Positions 55,705 to 64,000 of a stretch of 64,000 nt of DNA are shown here, one piece after another. The DNA comes from Paenibacillus bovis (GTDB lineage Bacteria; Bacillota; Bacilli; Paenibacillales; Paenibacillaceae). The position numbers and the translations under genes are program-made. Below the pieces are notes generated by a model, which searched no databases, had not been told where the DNA came from, and saw only the letters and a list, made by a program, of their open reading frames with translations. Position 1 is the stretch's first letter, and every line of letters starts with the position of its first letter. The DNA lies in NCBI RefSeq assembly GCF_001421015.2, contig NZ_CP013023.1, forward strand, positions 1 through 64,000. Reading direction: 5' to 3'.

Positions 55705-55773
55705 CTAGTCTGTTGTTCATTCAAATTTTATTATTTTCTTCTGAACGTTCAGACAAGGTCATTATAATATGTG

Positions 55774-55825
55774 GCAGATCGGGGATATGCGAAGTATGCA
55801 TACTCTGATCTGCTTTTCTTTTTTC
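55774..55825 (+). terminator. Terminator downstream of the AI-2E transporter
   Basis: GCAGATC and GATCTGC, with an inner ATGC-type stem, are followed by TTTTCTTTTTT on the + strand. The rest of the 410-base gap 55705-56114 includes the Mn-catalase upstream region, with no clear operator found. Confidence 0.75.
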
Positions 55826-56114
55826 GATAAATTCCAATATCACCCATTTAATTTGCTTGATAAATAACAATTTTGTCATTTTATTGGGAGGAACAAGGTT
55901 ATATCCAATCCGAATTGGTTAATAGTTGTTTGCGATGGCCATCGTATTCTTCGGGACACTTTTCATATGGTTCTGCTGCTGTAGGGCAGCGGCTTCATCT
56001 ACTGGATGAATCATATGCAAAGTGTGATTACTTAACTTGAAGTGAACATGTACAAAATTACGAATCCCTATGCATCCAGTCTATTTTCTTACACATTAAA
56101 GGAGGAGTTACATT

Positions 56115-56969
56115 ATGTTCTTTCACATTAAAGAGTTACAGTATACAGCCAAGCCGGATAAGCCAGACCCGATTTATGCGAAAAAACTGCAGGAAGTACT
56201 CGGCGGACAATATGGTGAAATGTCCGTCATGATGCAGTACCTGTTCCAGGGATGGAATTCCCGTGCAGAGAGCAAGTACAAAGACATGCTGCTGGATATC
56301 GGTACCGAGGAAATCGGTCACGTCGAAATGCTGGCAACGATGATCGCCCAACTGCTCGACGATGCCCCACTGGATCAAGTAGAACAAATGGCCAAAGACC
56401 CTGCGATTGGCGCAGTCCTGGGTGGTATGAACCCTCAGCATGCGATTGTATCCAGTCTGGGTGCACTGCCATCCGATAGCGTAGGCTATCCATGGAATTC
56501 CCGTTATATCGTCGCAAGCGGCGATCTGCTGGCTGATTTCCGTGCCAATCTGAACGCCGAGTCCCAAGGCCGTCTGCAGGTTATCCGCCTGTATGAGCAA
56601 ACAACAGATCCGGGTATCCGTGACATGCTGTCCTTTATGATTGCCCGCGATACGATGCACCAGAATCAATGGCTTGCAGCGATTGCCGAAATCGAAGCCA
56701 AACAGGGTATGATTACACCTGCTTCCTTCCCTCCGGAGTTGGAAAAACGTGAAGTGGTTCACCAATTCATGAACTTTTCCCAGGGCGAAGAAAGTGCAGC
56801 CGGACGCTGGGCAAGTGGTCCTGCAATGGATGGCACAGGCGATTTCGAATATGTGCAACAGCCAAAAGCCTATGGTCAGGCACCGATTCTGAAGCCGGCT
56901 CCGGACTTTATGCACTCCCGTGCTGATCAGGCGCCAAGTATCGTCAATGTAGGTACACTGAGCAAATAA
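56115..56969 (+). CDS. Manganese catalase
   Basis: The protein has 284 aa. The four-helix-bundle dimanganese site is visible as Glu ~35 (GGQYGEMSVMMQY), Glu/His in GTEEIGHVEM (~66 and 69), Glu in NAESQGRLQVIRLY (~150) and His in RDTMHQNQW (~183). It disproportionates H2O2 without haem, and in Bacillus relatives is spore-coat or stress associated. The C-terminus has the family's extended loop (QQPKAYGQAPILKPAPDF). ATG 56115 follows AAAGGAGG. It is the second catalase of the window. Confidence 0.93.
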   Translation: MFFHIKELQYTAKPDKPDPIYAKKLQEVLGGQYGEMSVMMQYLFQGWNSRAESKYKDMLLDIGTEEIGHVEMLATMIAQLLDDAPLDQVEQMAKDPAIGAVLGGMNPQHAIVSSLGALPSDSVGYPWNSRYIVASGDLLADFRANLNAESQGRLQVIRLYEQTTDPGIRDMLSFMIARDTMHQNQWLAAIAEIEAKQGMITPASFPPELEKREVVHQFMNFSQGEESAAGRWASGPAMDGTGDFEYVQQPKAYGQAPILKPAPDFMHSRADQAPSIVNVGTLSK

Positions 56970-57005
56970 TGATCTGCCTTATAGCAGATTTGTAAATATG
57001 GCAAT

Positions 57006-57036
57006 AGCCCTGCTGATTCCAGGCAGGGCTTTGTTA
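57006..57036 (+). terminator. Terminator downstream of Mn-catalase
   Basis: AGCCCTGC and GCAGGGCT form an 8-bp stem with a 9-base loop, followed by TTTGTTA. Confidence 0.7.
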
Positions 57037-57213
57037 TCCTCCATTATAAGTGGCTTCTGGATACAGCCGGAGGATGCCATGCAGCCAGGGATAAAGCTGC
57101 AGCTCCTATCTATGCAGGATAAAATAATTAACCCAGCTGCCACATAACTTGGGATAAATCCATGAATATGGGTAATAATAAACAAGCACTTCACTACGAA
57201 GGGAGTAATGAAC

Positions 57214-57555
57214 ATGAATACAGAGACAACAAAAACGCTAGCCATTGGTGCAGTAACAGGCGCGCTGGTAGGTGCAGGTGTAGCTGTTCTGGTCGCCCCG
57301 CAGCAAGGTGCAAAAGCACGTGCCAAATTGGCTGAGGTTACTGAGCTCGTTAAGGAAAAAGGTCCAATGATTAACGAAAAAGGTCATGAGATCGCCGAAA
57401 AAGGTCAGGAAGTAGTCGGCGTGATCAAGGAATCCCTGAGCACTGCCAAAGACTTCAAAACCGAAGCGCAATCGGCAGTAGGCGATGTAAAATCCGAAAT
57501 CAAGGATTTCAAGCAATCCCATAACAGTACAGGCAGCGGCCCAACTACGATGTAA
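57214..57555 (+). CDS. YtxH-family stress protein
   Basis: The protein has 113 aa. It opens with the YtxH hydrophobic segment LAIGAVTGALVGAGVAVLVAPQQGAKARAKLAEV, then a Lys/Glu-rich helical tail with repeating KEKGPMINEKGHEIAEKGQEV units ending in a low-complexity SGPTTM. YtxH/YhaH proteins are membrane-associated general stress proteins of unknown action. ATG 57214 is chosen because AAGGGA lies at proper spacing; the ATG 57208 is too close. It may belong to the SigB-type stress regulon, but I see no clear SigB promoter. Confidence 0.78.
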   Translation: MNTETTKTLAIGAVTGALVGAGVAVLVAPQQGAKARAKLAEVTELVKEKGPMINEKGHEIAEKGQEVVGVIKESLSTAKDFKTEAQSAVGDVKSEIKDFKQSHNSTGSGPTTM

Positions 57556-57610
57556 TTAGTCTGATACTGGCTGCTGTCAGGCAGCACATAAACAGTATAC
57601 ATTTCTATGT

Positions 57611-57655
57611 AATGCCCCGATTCCGGTGTTCTTTTCCGGTGCCGGGGCATTTTTG
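57611..57655 (+). terminator. Terminator downstream of ytxH-like gene
   Basis: AATGCCCCG and CGGGGCATT, plus an inner CCGG/CCGG stem, are followed by TTTTTG. Confidence 0.85.
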
Positions 57656-57776
57656 CTGTGTGCGGAATCCTGCATGTTTTTTTATTCCTCCTAAAAGAAC
57701 AGCTGGGATCTAATGTTCTTTCCGTTGCGATCCTTCTTTTTGCCCGCTTACATTTCTCAAACAATTTTGCGAAATT

Positions 57777-57815
57777 TTAATACAGAGTTTACAAAACTAA
57801 GACTTAACTCTAACA
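57777..57815 (+). promoter_or_regulatory. Pho box of the pst operon
   Basis: Hexamers TTAATA, TTTACA, AAGACT and CTAACA occur at exact 11-bp spacing, as in B. subtilis PhoP operators (TT(A/T/C)A(A/T/C)A with ~5-base gaps). They lie ~80-120 bases before pstS. The A/T-rich TAGAAT at ~57825 could be the -10 element. Confidence 0.75.
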
Positions 57816-57894
57816 CTGCGCCCCTAGAATAAGTCATGTAAGACAAAACACATAAAAGTATTGCGCCTTTAATTAGGGGGAGGAGACTTTACAA

Positions 57895-58833
57895 ATGTTT
57901 AAAAAACTGCCAATCATGCTTCTTACGCTGACGATGGTCCTTGTGCTTGCGGCCTGCGGATCAAACGGCGGAACTACTACGGGATCGGGTGCCGGTACAG
58001 ATACTGGCAGCACAGGAGGAGAAAATTCTTCCGAGCTTAGCGGTTCTATTCTGGCTGTAGGTTCAACAGCATTGCAACCACTGGTTGATCAAGTCGCTCA
58101 AAAGTTTATGGCAGATTCCAAATATGCTAACGTGTCCGTTCAAGTACAGGGCGGCGGTAGCGGTACGGGTCTGACTCAGGTATCCGAAGGTCAAGCCAAT
58201 ATCGGTAACTCCGACGTATTTGCAGAAGAAAAGCTGGACGCTGACAAAGCGGCTGAGCTGGTCGATCATCAAGTAGCGGTAGTAGCTATGGCAGCTGTTG
58301 CCAACAAAGGCGCTAACGTAAAAGATCTGAAAAAACAACAGCTGGTGGATATCTTCACTGGTAAAGTAACCAACTGGAAAGAAGTTGGCGGCGCGGATCA
58401 AAAGATCGTCGTTATCAACCGTCCAAGCAGCTCCGGTACTCGTGCTACTTTTGAGAAGTACGCACTGGGCCAAAAAACAGAAGATCCAGCAGGTTCGATC
58501 CAACAGGATTCTTCCGGTACAGTTAAAAAACTGATCGCTGAAACTCCAGGCGCTATCGGTTACCTGGCACTGTCTTACCTGGATGACAGTGTAACTGCAC
58601 TGAGCTATGACGGCGTAGAGCCTAAAGTAGAGAACGTGGAAGCTGGTAAATACCCAATCTGGGCTTACGAGCACATGTACACCAAAGGTGAGCCGGATGC
58701 TTCTACCAAAGCGTTCCTGGATTACATGCTGAGCGAAGACGTTCAACAAAGCGATGTAACAGAACTGGGTTATATCCCAATGTCCGGTATGCAGGTACAA
58801 CGTGATGCAGAAGGTAAAGTTAGCCAGAAATAA
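57895..58833 (+). CDS. pstS: Phosphate ABC transporter substrate-binding lipoprotein PstS
   Basis: The protein has 312 aa. A lipobox MVLVLAACGSNGG places the lipidated Cys at about 21, followed by a Gly/Ser/Thr-rich linker. The phosphate-binding domain has GSTALQPLVDQVAQKF, then QVQGGGSGTGLTQVSEGQANIGNSDV and NRPSSSGTRATFEKY, the loops that bind the phosphate oxygens. It captures Pi outside the membrane for PstCAB. The start follows GGGAGGAG. It is the first gene of pstSCAB, with the Pho box upstream, and a hairpin after it probably reduces read-through to the permease genes. Confidence 0.95.
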   Translation: MFKKLPIMLLTLTMVLVLAACGSNGGTTTGSGAGTDTGSTGGENSSELSGSILAVGSTALQPLVDQVAQKFMADSKYANVSVQVQGGGSGTGLTQVSEGQANIGNSDVFAEEKLDADKAAELVDHQVAVVAMAAVANKGANVKDLKKQQLVDIFTGKVTNWKEVGGADQKIVVINRPSSSGTRATFEKYALGQKTEDPAGSIQQDSSGTVKKLIAETPGAIGYLALSYLDDSVTALSYDGVEPKVENVEAGKYPIWAYEHMYTKGEPDASTKAFLDYMLSEDVQQSDVTELGYIPMSGMQVQRDAEGKVSQK

Positions 58834-58894
58834 GCATTGAATCGAATATAACAGATGAAAAGATGCAGCTGCTGGCACGATCGCCATGGCTCGA

Positions 58895-58925
58895 AGAGGC
58901 GGGGGCCCCGCCTCTCTTTTCACGT
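58895..58925 (+). terminator. GC-rich attenuator hairpin between pstS and pstC
   Basis: AGAGGCGGGG and CCCCGCCTCT are complementary around a very short loop, followed by CTTTT. Such internal hairpins give more PstS than permease mRNA in many pst operons. Confidence 0.65.
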
Positions 58926-59022
58926 TTTTATACAGAACGACGATCTATCACCATTCTCCCTTGAATTGTTGAGATAACGGCACGTCATTTATTCAAAGCA
59001 TGAAGAAAAGAGGTTATTACTT

Positions 59023-59949
59023 ATGGAGCATTCCAAAGTTACTCCACGGGAAGCACAGCGTCGCAGGCTGCCGCTTGAGAAGCACCGTCTGGAAGACTGG
59101 ATCGGCAAAATTTACACATCTGTCTGTGTTGTTTTTCTGATCGCGGTCATCGTATCCATTGTTTATTTTGTTACTTCCAAAGGCGTGGCTACCTTTGCGG
59201 TGAACGGTGTCAGCCTGACCGAATTCTTCTTCGGTACCCACTGGGCTCCGGATGCGGCCGAGCCTTCGTTTGGCGCTCTGCCGGCAATTACAGGTTCCTT
59301 TCTGGTTACCCTGCTGGCTGCACTGATCGCCAGTCCGCTTAGTATCGCAGCAGCGTTGTTCATGACAGAGATCGTACCTACCTTCGGCAAGCGCATCCTG
59401 CAGCCGGCGATTGAGCTGCTGTCGGGTATTCCTTCGGTTGTCTACGGATTTATCGGTCTGACTCTGATTGTACCTTTCCTGCGCGATCATGTAGGCGGAC
59501 AGGGTATCGGCGTTGGAGCCGGTGCGCTGGTGCTGTCCATCATGATCCTGCCGACGATTACGAGCGTAGCTGCAGACGCCCTGGCTTCCCTGCCACGCGG
59601 TCTGCGTGAAGCTTCGTATGCACTTGGCGCTACACGCTGGCAGACGATTTACCGTGTGGTACTGCCTACCGTTTTGCCGGCACTGCTGACCGGTATCGTA
59701 CTCGGTATGGCCCGCGCCTTCGGTGAAGCACTGGCCGTACAGATGGTTATCGGTAATGCCCCTTATATTCCAACGTCCCTGCTGGAATCTGCTTCCACGC
59801 TGACCAGTGTTATTACACTCGGCATGGGGAATACAGCGATGGGTTCTATTCAGAATAATGCATTGTGGAGTATGGCACTTGTACTGATGCTGATGACATT
59901 CGTGTTCATCCTCATCATCCGCCTGCTCGAAAGGAGAAACCGGATATGA
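59023..59949 (+). CDS. pstC: Phosphate ABC transporter permease PstC
   Basis: The protein has 308 aa and six membrane helices. The cytoplasmic EAA loop that contacts PstB reads EASYALGATRWQTIYRVVLPTVLPALLTGIVLGMARAFGEALAVQMVIG. The N-terminal EDWIGKIYTSVCVVFLIAVIVSIVYF helix leads into a periplasmic loop with EFFFGTHWAPD, typical of PstC. It forms the channel with PstA. Its stop overlaps the PstA start codon (ATGA) by four bases. Confidence 0.95.
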   Translation: MEHSKVTPREAQRRRLPLEKHRLEDWIGKIYTSVCVVFLIAVIVSIVYFVTSKGVATFAVNGVSLTEFFFGTHWAPDAAEPSFGALPAITGSFLVTLLAALIASPLSIAAALFMTEIVPTFGKRILQPAIELLSGIPSVVYGFIGLTLIVPFLRDHVGGQGIGVGAGALVLSIMILPTITSVAADALASLPRGLREASYALGATRWQTIYRVVLPTVLPALLTGIVLGMARAFGEALAVQMVIGNAPYIPTSLLESASTLTSVITLGMGNTAMGSIQNNALWSMALVLMLMTFVFILIIRLLERRNRI

Positions 59950-60875
59950 CAACCAAAACCGTAAACACCAAAGCCAGAACACGGGCCAGAAATGCAGATA
60001 AGATAGCTACGGTTATTATTGTCGCTCTTGCTCTCTCTATTGTTGTCATTTTGCTTGGCCTGCTCGGCTTTATCCTGTTCCGCGGTCTGGGACATATCAA
60101 CTGGGACTTCCTGACGTCCAAGCCGCAAACGATTCGTGAAGGCGGCGGGATCGGGCCTCCACTGTTCAACTCCCTGTACCTGCTCGTGCTGACCATGATT
60201 ATCACGATTCCGCTTGGCCTCGGTGGCGGAATCTATATGTCCGAATATGCCAAACCCGGCAAAATCACCGCCTTTATCCGGTTGGTTGTAGAGGTACTGT
60301 CCTCTTTCCCGTCTATCGTTATCGGTCTGTTCGGTTTGCTCGTATTTGTTAATACGATGGGTATGGGATTCTCTCTGCTGGCAGGTGCGCTGGCACTGAC
60401 GATCTTCAACCTGCCGCTGATGGTACGGATTACAGAACAGGCATTCAGCTCTGTACCCCGTGAGCAAAAAGAAGCCGGTCTGGCTCTCGGATTATCCAAA
60501 TGGAAAATTATCACGTCCATTATGCTGCCTGTAGCGATTCCTTCGCTCGTCACCGGTACGATTCTGGCAGCAGGCCGTGTATTCGGCGAAGCAGCAGCCC
60601 TACTGTTCACGTCCGGTATGACGACACCTCCGCTGAACTTCTCGGACTGGAATCCGCTGCATCCGCGTTCACCACTGAACCCGCTGCGTCCAGCCGAGAC
60701 ACTGGCTACCCATATCTGGAAAGTCAACAGTGAAGGTCTGGCACCGGATGCGATACAGATTGCTGCCGGCGCTTCCGCTGTGCTGGTGATCATGGTATTG
60801 ATCTTCAATCTGCTCGCACGTTGGGGCGGTCGCACACTGTATCGTTATATGACTGCTTCCAAACGCATGAACTAA
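59946..60875 (+). CDS. pstA: Phosphate ABC transporter permease PstA
   Basis: The protein has 309 aa and six membrane helices. The EAA loop is EQKEAGLALGLSKWKIITSIMLPVAIPSLVTGTILAAGRVFGEAAALLFTSG. It has the PstA-typical GGGIGPPLFNSLYLLVLTMIITIPLGLGGGIYMSEYA block. It forms the Pi channel with PstC. The ATG 59946 overlaps the pstC stop, with GAAAGGAG within the pstC end, so the two are translationally coupled. Confidence 0.95.
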   Translation: MTTKTVNTKARTRARNADKIATVIIVALALSIVVILLGLLGFILFRGLGHINWDFLTSKPQTIREGGGIGPPLFNSLYLLVLTMIITIPLGLGGGIYMSEYAKPGKITAFIRLVVEVLSSFPSIVIGLFGLLVFVNTMGMGFSLLAGALALTIFNLPLMVRITEQAFSSVPREQKEAGLALGLSKWKIITSIMLPVAIPSLVTGTILAAGRVFGEAAALLFTSGMTTPPLNFSDWNPLHPRSPLNPLRPAETLATHIWKVNSEGLAPDAIQIAAGASAVLVIMVLIFNLLARWGGRTLYRYMTASKRMN

Positions 60876-60945
60876 TGTTCCATGATCATTATGGGACAGA
60901 TCCTTTCTGTCCCTATGGCAGTCTACTCAAGGAGGATTTTATACT

Positions 60946-61701
60946 ATGGCAATGCCTTTCAGTACGGAAGATCTAAGTGTCTATTATGGTGAGTATCAGG
61001 CCATCAAAAATATAAGTCTCGGATTCCCTGCCAAAACAGTTACCGCACTAATCGGTCCATCGGGCTGCGGGAAATCCACATTCCTGCGCTCGCTCAACCG
61101 GATGAATGATGAGATTGCCGGCGCACGCAGTACCGGTCATATCTGGATGGATGGCATTGATCTCGCTTCTCCTTCCACCGATGTTATCAAACTGCGTCAG
61201 CGGATCGGTATGGTATGGCAGCGTCCGAATCCATTTTACAAATCCATTTATGAAAATATTGCGTTTGGTCCTCGCTATTACGGAATCAAAAGCCGCCAAA
61301 AGCTCGATGAAATCGTCGAAACCAGCCTGCGCCGCGCTGCACTGTGGGATGAAGTCAAAGACCGTCTGAAAGAGTCAGCGCTGTCCTTGTCCGGCGGTCA
61401 GCAGCAGCGTCTATGTATCGCTCGCGCCCTGTCGGTCAATCCGCAGATCCTGCTGCTGGATGAGCCGGCTTCCGCACTCGATCCGGTATCCACCGGTAAA
61501 GTGGAAGAACTCATTTCCGAACTCAAAAGCGACCTGCGTATCGTTATTGTCACACATAATATGCAGCAGGCGGCACGGGTATCTGATTACACCGCCTACT
61601 TCTACCTCGGTAATCTGGTGGAACACGGGGAGACGAACAAAATTTTCACCAATCCCGAGAAAAACTCTACACAGGAATACATTATGGGACGCTTCGGATG
61701 A
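60946..61701 (+). CDS. pstB: Phosphate ABC transporter ATP-binding protein PstB
   Basis: The protein has 251 aa. Walker A is GPSGCGKST (~37-45), the Q-loop lies in [20 protein letters not shown] (a PstB-specific block), the signature is [19 protein letters not shown] and Walker B is [13 protein letters not shown], with switch His in [13 protein letters not shown]. It powers PstCA. A perfect terminator overlaps its stop codon. No phoU follows, although it usually does; the next gene is an unrelated DUF418 protein. Confidence 0.95.
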   Translation: MAMPFSTEDLSVYYGEYQAIKNISLGFPAKTVTALIGPSGCGKSTFLRSLNRMNDEIAGARSTGHIWMDGIDLASPSTDVIKLRQRIGMVWQRPNPFYKSIYENIAFGPRYYGIKSRQKLDEIVETSLRRAALWDEVKDRLKESALSLSGGQQQRLCIARALSVNPQILLLDEPASALDPVSTGKVEELISELKSDLRIVIVTHNMQQAARVSDYTAYFYLGNLVEHGETNKIFTNPEKNSTQEYIMGRFG

Positions 61702-61714
61702 AGCGTCTTTTTTT
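61688..61714 (+). terminator. Terminator overlapping the pstB stop codon
   Basis: GACGCTTC and GAAGCGTC enclose the loop GGAT, followed by seven T. The TGA stop is at 61699-61701, inside the loop and stem. The rest of the 337-base gap 61702-62038 contains no gene. Confidence 0.9.
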
Positions 61715-62038
61715 GTATGGCAGCTTTGTGCGGTGGCTTATTTGACTGTTGATTATCGTGCGTGGATCAGGCCAGGCCTGGACAAAAGTTGAACAGACCG
61801 CCGGATTGGGCTTTTTAACATACATAGATCAGAATGTTTTACTCCTTTATTTATCCAGTAGATCCTACCTTTCTTCTCTGTAAGCTTTTCGTAAGGTAAA
61901 TCGATAGTACCGTCCGGACGGTTCTTTTATGCTGAATATAAGGAGAGACTGTACATGGTGAAGAGAAAGGAAATATATTTGCTCTTCGATCGGTCTTTCC
62001 TATAGCTACTACATATTCACATATAAGGAGGCGTTATT

Positions 62039-63004
62039 TTGAAACGCTTGGTTAACCTGGATATTCTGCGCGGATTCGCATTGTGTGGAATTATCCTGAT
62101 CAATATTATGCAGTTGGTACATTACAATATGGACTGGACCCCACTCGATAAGGGAATTTTGCAATTCTTGCATTTTGCTGTGGAGCAGCGTTTTTATGTT
62201 ATTTTTGCATTTCTATTCGGGGTAGGTTTTCATATTTTTATTAGCCGGGCCGAGGCACGTGGCGACCGTCCGCGTCTCCGCTTTACTCGCAGATTAATTA
62301 TTTTACTCGTGATTGGTATGATTCATCATTATTTTCAGCCTGGAGAGGCGCTGCTGGTATACGCGATACTCGGATTTTTTCTGATTCCTTTTTACCGGGT
62401 CAAGCCGTGGGTGAGTCTGCTGATAGCGCTGTTCATTATCGGTATAAGTGTGGGCTGGTTGGGTATCGCCCAGCTGGAGACACTGGGCATGTTTTTCCTG
62501 GGGAAATGGGCCGGCCAGATCAGGTTATTCGCCGAGCCAGAACGCTATCGCAAAGGACTCCGAATTACACAAATTGCAGCACTCGTGCTAATCTGGCCGC
62601 TGCATCTGTCAGGTAACTGGATTCTGGACCAATTCGGATTGGTCGATATCTCCTCTATGTTAAGCGGACTGCCGGTGAGTGTATTCTATGTAACAACACT
62701 GATCCTGCTGCTGCGTCAACCGCGTATTGAGCGTCTGTTGACACCACTCGGCAATCTTGGACGTATGGCATTGACCAACTATGTATCACAGACAGCTGTG
62801 ATTCTGCTACTGTCTCATCTGCTGCATTGGCCGTCTCAGGTACATATTACTGTACTGATGATTGCTGCTCTATTTATTCTGATCATTCAGATGATTCTCA
62901 GCAGCTGGTGGCTAAGTCGCTTCACTATGGGACCGATCGAATATATATGGCGCCTTGGTACGTATGGACAGAAGCCGCAGCGCTCGTCAATATCATCCTC
63001 CTGA
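62039..63004 (+). CDS. DUF418-family membrane protein
   Basis: The protein has 321 aa and about 8-9 membrane helices. The N-terminus RLVNLDILRGFALCGIILINIMQL and VEQRFYVIFAFLFGVGFHIFISRAEARGDRP define the acyltransferase-like DUF418 family, and the C-terminus has NLGRMALTNYVSQTAVILLLS. The family has no proven function, with roles in cell envelope suggested. TTG 62039 is chosen because AAGGAGG lies 7 bases upstream. It is probably monocistronic, with a hairpin after it. Confidence 0.82.
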   Translation: MKRLVNLDILRGFALCGIILINIMQLVHYNMDWTPLDKGILQFLHFAVEQRFYVIFAFLFGVGFHIFISRAEARGDRPRLRFTRRLIILLVIGMIHHYFQPGEALLVYAILGFFLIPFYRVKPWVSLLIALFIIGISVGWLGIAQLETLGMFFLGKWAGQIRLFAEPERYRKGLRITQIAALVLIWPLHLSGNWILDQFGLVDISSMLSGLPVSVFYVTTLILLLRQPRIERLLTPLGNLGRMALTNYVSQTAVILLLSHLLHWPSQVHITVLMIAALFILIIQMILSSWWLSRFTMGPIEYIWRLGTYGQKPQRSSISSS

Positions 63005-63017
63005 AATATTAAAATGT

Positions 63018-63056
63018 AAAAGGGCAGCTTCCACTGAGGAAAGCCGCCCTTTTAAT
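63018..63056. terminator. Terminator downstream of the DUF418 gene
   Basis: AAAAGGGC and GCCCTTTT, with an inner GCTTCC/GGAAAGC stem, are A- and T-rich on opposite sides. It probably serves the converging GH3 gene as well. Confidence 0.8.
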
Positions 63057-63171
63057 TATTTGCTGCTTGCTGCTTGCTGCTTAATTGTGCATTCCGAGCC
63101 ATCTTATTGCCTAATCTGCACTTCCATTTAATCAACACATTAATCGAATGCTCACTATTCAAATCCTACAC

Positions 63172-64000
63172 TTACTCTCCAAACCAAAATTCACGAATAC
63201 GGGTGCCCTGGCTGAGCAGCAGATATACATCATGACGTCCAGTCACTGCCTGTATATCTATGCCAACATTCTGCCAGTTGGCTATACCGCCAGAGCCATC
63301 CAGTGTCAGCGTAGCGGCCAGCAGTCCATCCGGTGCATCCAGACGAATCTGCAGTTCGCCCGATTCGCCGGCAAACGCAGTACGCGCCTGGAAAGTCCTT
63401 ACACCGGTCTGACCAAATTCCGCATCGCCGAACAATATCCACGCTCCATCTCCCAGCGCTTCTACAGCTGCGCCACCTTCACTCGATTCGACCAGATGCA
63501 CCTGGCGATAGTCGTCATAGTTCTCGGCCAGTATCGGCTTGGTCAGATCCTGTGGCGGAATGACTTCTCCATTGACCTGAACTTCGGACTGCAGCTGGAT
63601 ATCTGCAGACGAACGGCCGACCATGAGCGTATAACTGCCTGTCTCTACACAATACCGGCTGCGGGTCACATCCCAGCAGGCCAGCTCGTTCACTGGCAGC
63701 TCAAAAGTAACTACACTCGACTGACCGGCTGCTAGATGAATACGCCGGAATGCCTGCAATGTACGCAGCGGCCGCTGGATACGCGATTGATCCAGCTTCG
63801 TATACAGCTGCACTACTTCATCGCTGTCGATTGTCCCGGTATTGCGGACAGTAACCGACAGACGGATGGTATCCTCTGCATCTACTTTTTCAGCGTCCAG
63901 TTCCAGATAGCTGTATTCCATCGGCGAATAGGTGAGTCCATGTCCAAAAGGATACAGCGCCTGGCCTTTGAAATACTGATAGGTGCGCTCAGAGCGAATA
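63172..64000 (-). CDS. C-terminal part of a GH3-family glycosidase with Fn3-like and CBM6-like domains (5' end outside window)
   Basis: The frame stays open from the window edge to the stop at 63172. It begins with FKGQALYPFGHGLTYS, the hallmark start of the GH3 C-terminal region, then a fibronectin-III-like domain (LSVTVRNTGTIDSDEVVQLYTKL through SYTLMVGRSSADIQL). A final ~110-residue beta-sandwich (GAAVEALGDGAWILFGDAEFGQTGVRTFQARTAFAG and LTLDGSGGIANWQNVGIDIQAVTGRHDVYLLLSQGT) resembles a CBM6-type sugar-binding module. The catalytic barrel lies beyond 64000, so specificity (beta-glucosidase, xylosidase or other) is not visible. Confidence 0.85.
   Translation of the reverse strand, partial: IRSERTYQYFKGQALYPFGHGLTYSPMEYSYLELDAEKVDAEDTIRLSVTVRNTGTIDSDEVVQLYTKLDQSRIQRPLRTLQAFRRIHLAAGQSSVVTFELPVNELACWDVTRSRYCVETGSYTLMVGRSSADIQLQSEVQVNGEVIPPQDLTKPILAENYDDYRQVHLVESSEGGAAVEALGDGAWILFGDAEFGQTGVRTFQARTAFAGESGELQIRLDAPDGLLAATLTLDGSGGIANWQNVGIDIQAVTGRHDVYLLLSQGTRIREFWFGE

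Noticed and set aside
63060..63080. Three 7-bp repeats (TTGCTGC)
   Set aside because: Too short and low in complexity to interpret; probably slippage between convergent genes.
1..64000. CRISPR arrays, tRNA or rRNA genes, prophage or transposase genes, and known riboswitches
   Set aside because: I looked for spaced direct repeats, cloverleaf-like and conserved leader patterns and found none that I could support.

Overview
The window looks like chromosomal DNA of a low-to-moderate GC, Gram-positive, endospore-former-type Bacillota, most probably a Paenibacillus. This is inferred from strong AGGAGG-type ribosome binding sites with frequent TTG and GTG starts, Fur, PerR and PhoP-type boxes of the Bacillus class, a phasin/AarF pair, a manganese catalase, a sugar-binding GH3 enzyme and an HTH-TPR regulator typical of that genus. 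I found no rRNA, tRNA, CRISPR array, transposase or prophage.

Region 1 (1-12632) is dominated by a giant inverted duplication. Bases 1-6290 are a reverse-complement copy of 6328-12632 around a 37-base spacer. The right arm carries intact genes: a torD-like chaperone, mobA, an MFS transporter, glnS, a DUF2164 gene and a GNAT gene. The left arm repeats them with single-base indels, mostly in short homopolymers, that break most of the frames. It looks like an uncorrected fold-back long read joined to a contig end rather than real biology. Comparing the two arms allows two genes at the apex to be reconstructed.

Region 2 (13.0-24.7 kb) is signalling and transport: an HPt-REC-GGDEF-like-REC protein, a small secreted protein behind an 11-bp periodic operator array, a GNAT enzyme, an MFS exporter, an ECF41-type sigma factor with its AhpD-like target gene behind a recognisable ECF41 promoter, a chemoreceptor, a soluble hybrid-like histidine kinase and a formate/nitrite channel.

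Region 3 (25.0-33.1 kb) covers redox and iron: NADH oxidase with candidate Rex/Fnr sites, a Fur-boxed siderophore ABC importer lacking its binding protein, glutaminase and a pair of DUF606 transporters. Region 4 (33.4-44.2 kb) holds a DEAD-box helicase, a SulP transporter, a coupled phasin-AarF pair, a ThuA-like protein, a pirin and a second chemoreceptor.

Region 5 (44.5-50.6 kb) has a BlaI/M56 regulatory pair sharing an exact operator with a nearby doxX gene, then katA, an atypical response regulator and perR, with PerR boxes. Region 6 (51.1-64 kb) contains an HTH-TPR regulator, an AT-rich DUF4279 gene, an aldo/keto reductase, an AI-2E family transporter, Mn-catalase, a YtxH protein, the Pho-boxed pstSCAB operon, a DUF418 membrane protein and the C-terminal end of a GH3 glycosidase running off the window. 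Oxidative-stress defence (two catalases, AhpD-like protein, PerR, pirin, DoxX) and nutrient uptake (Fe, Pi) are the recurring themes.
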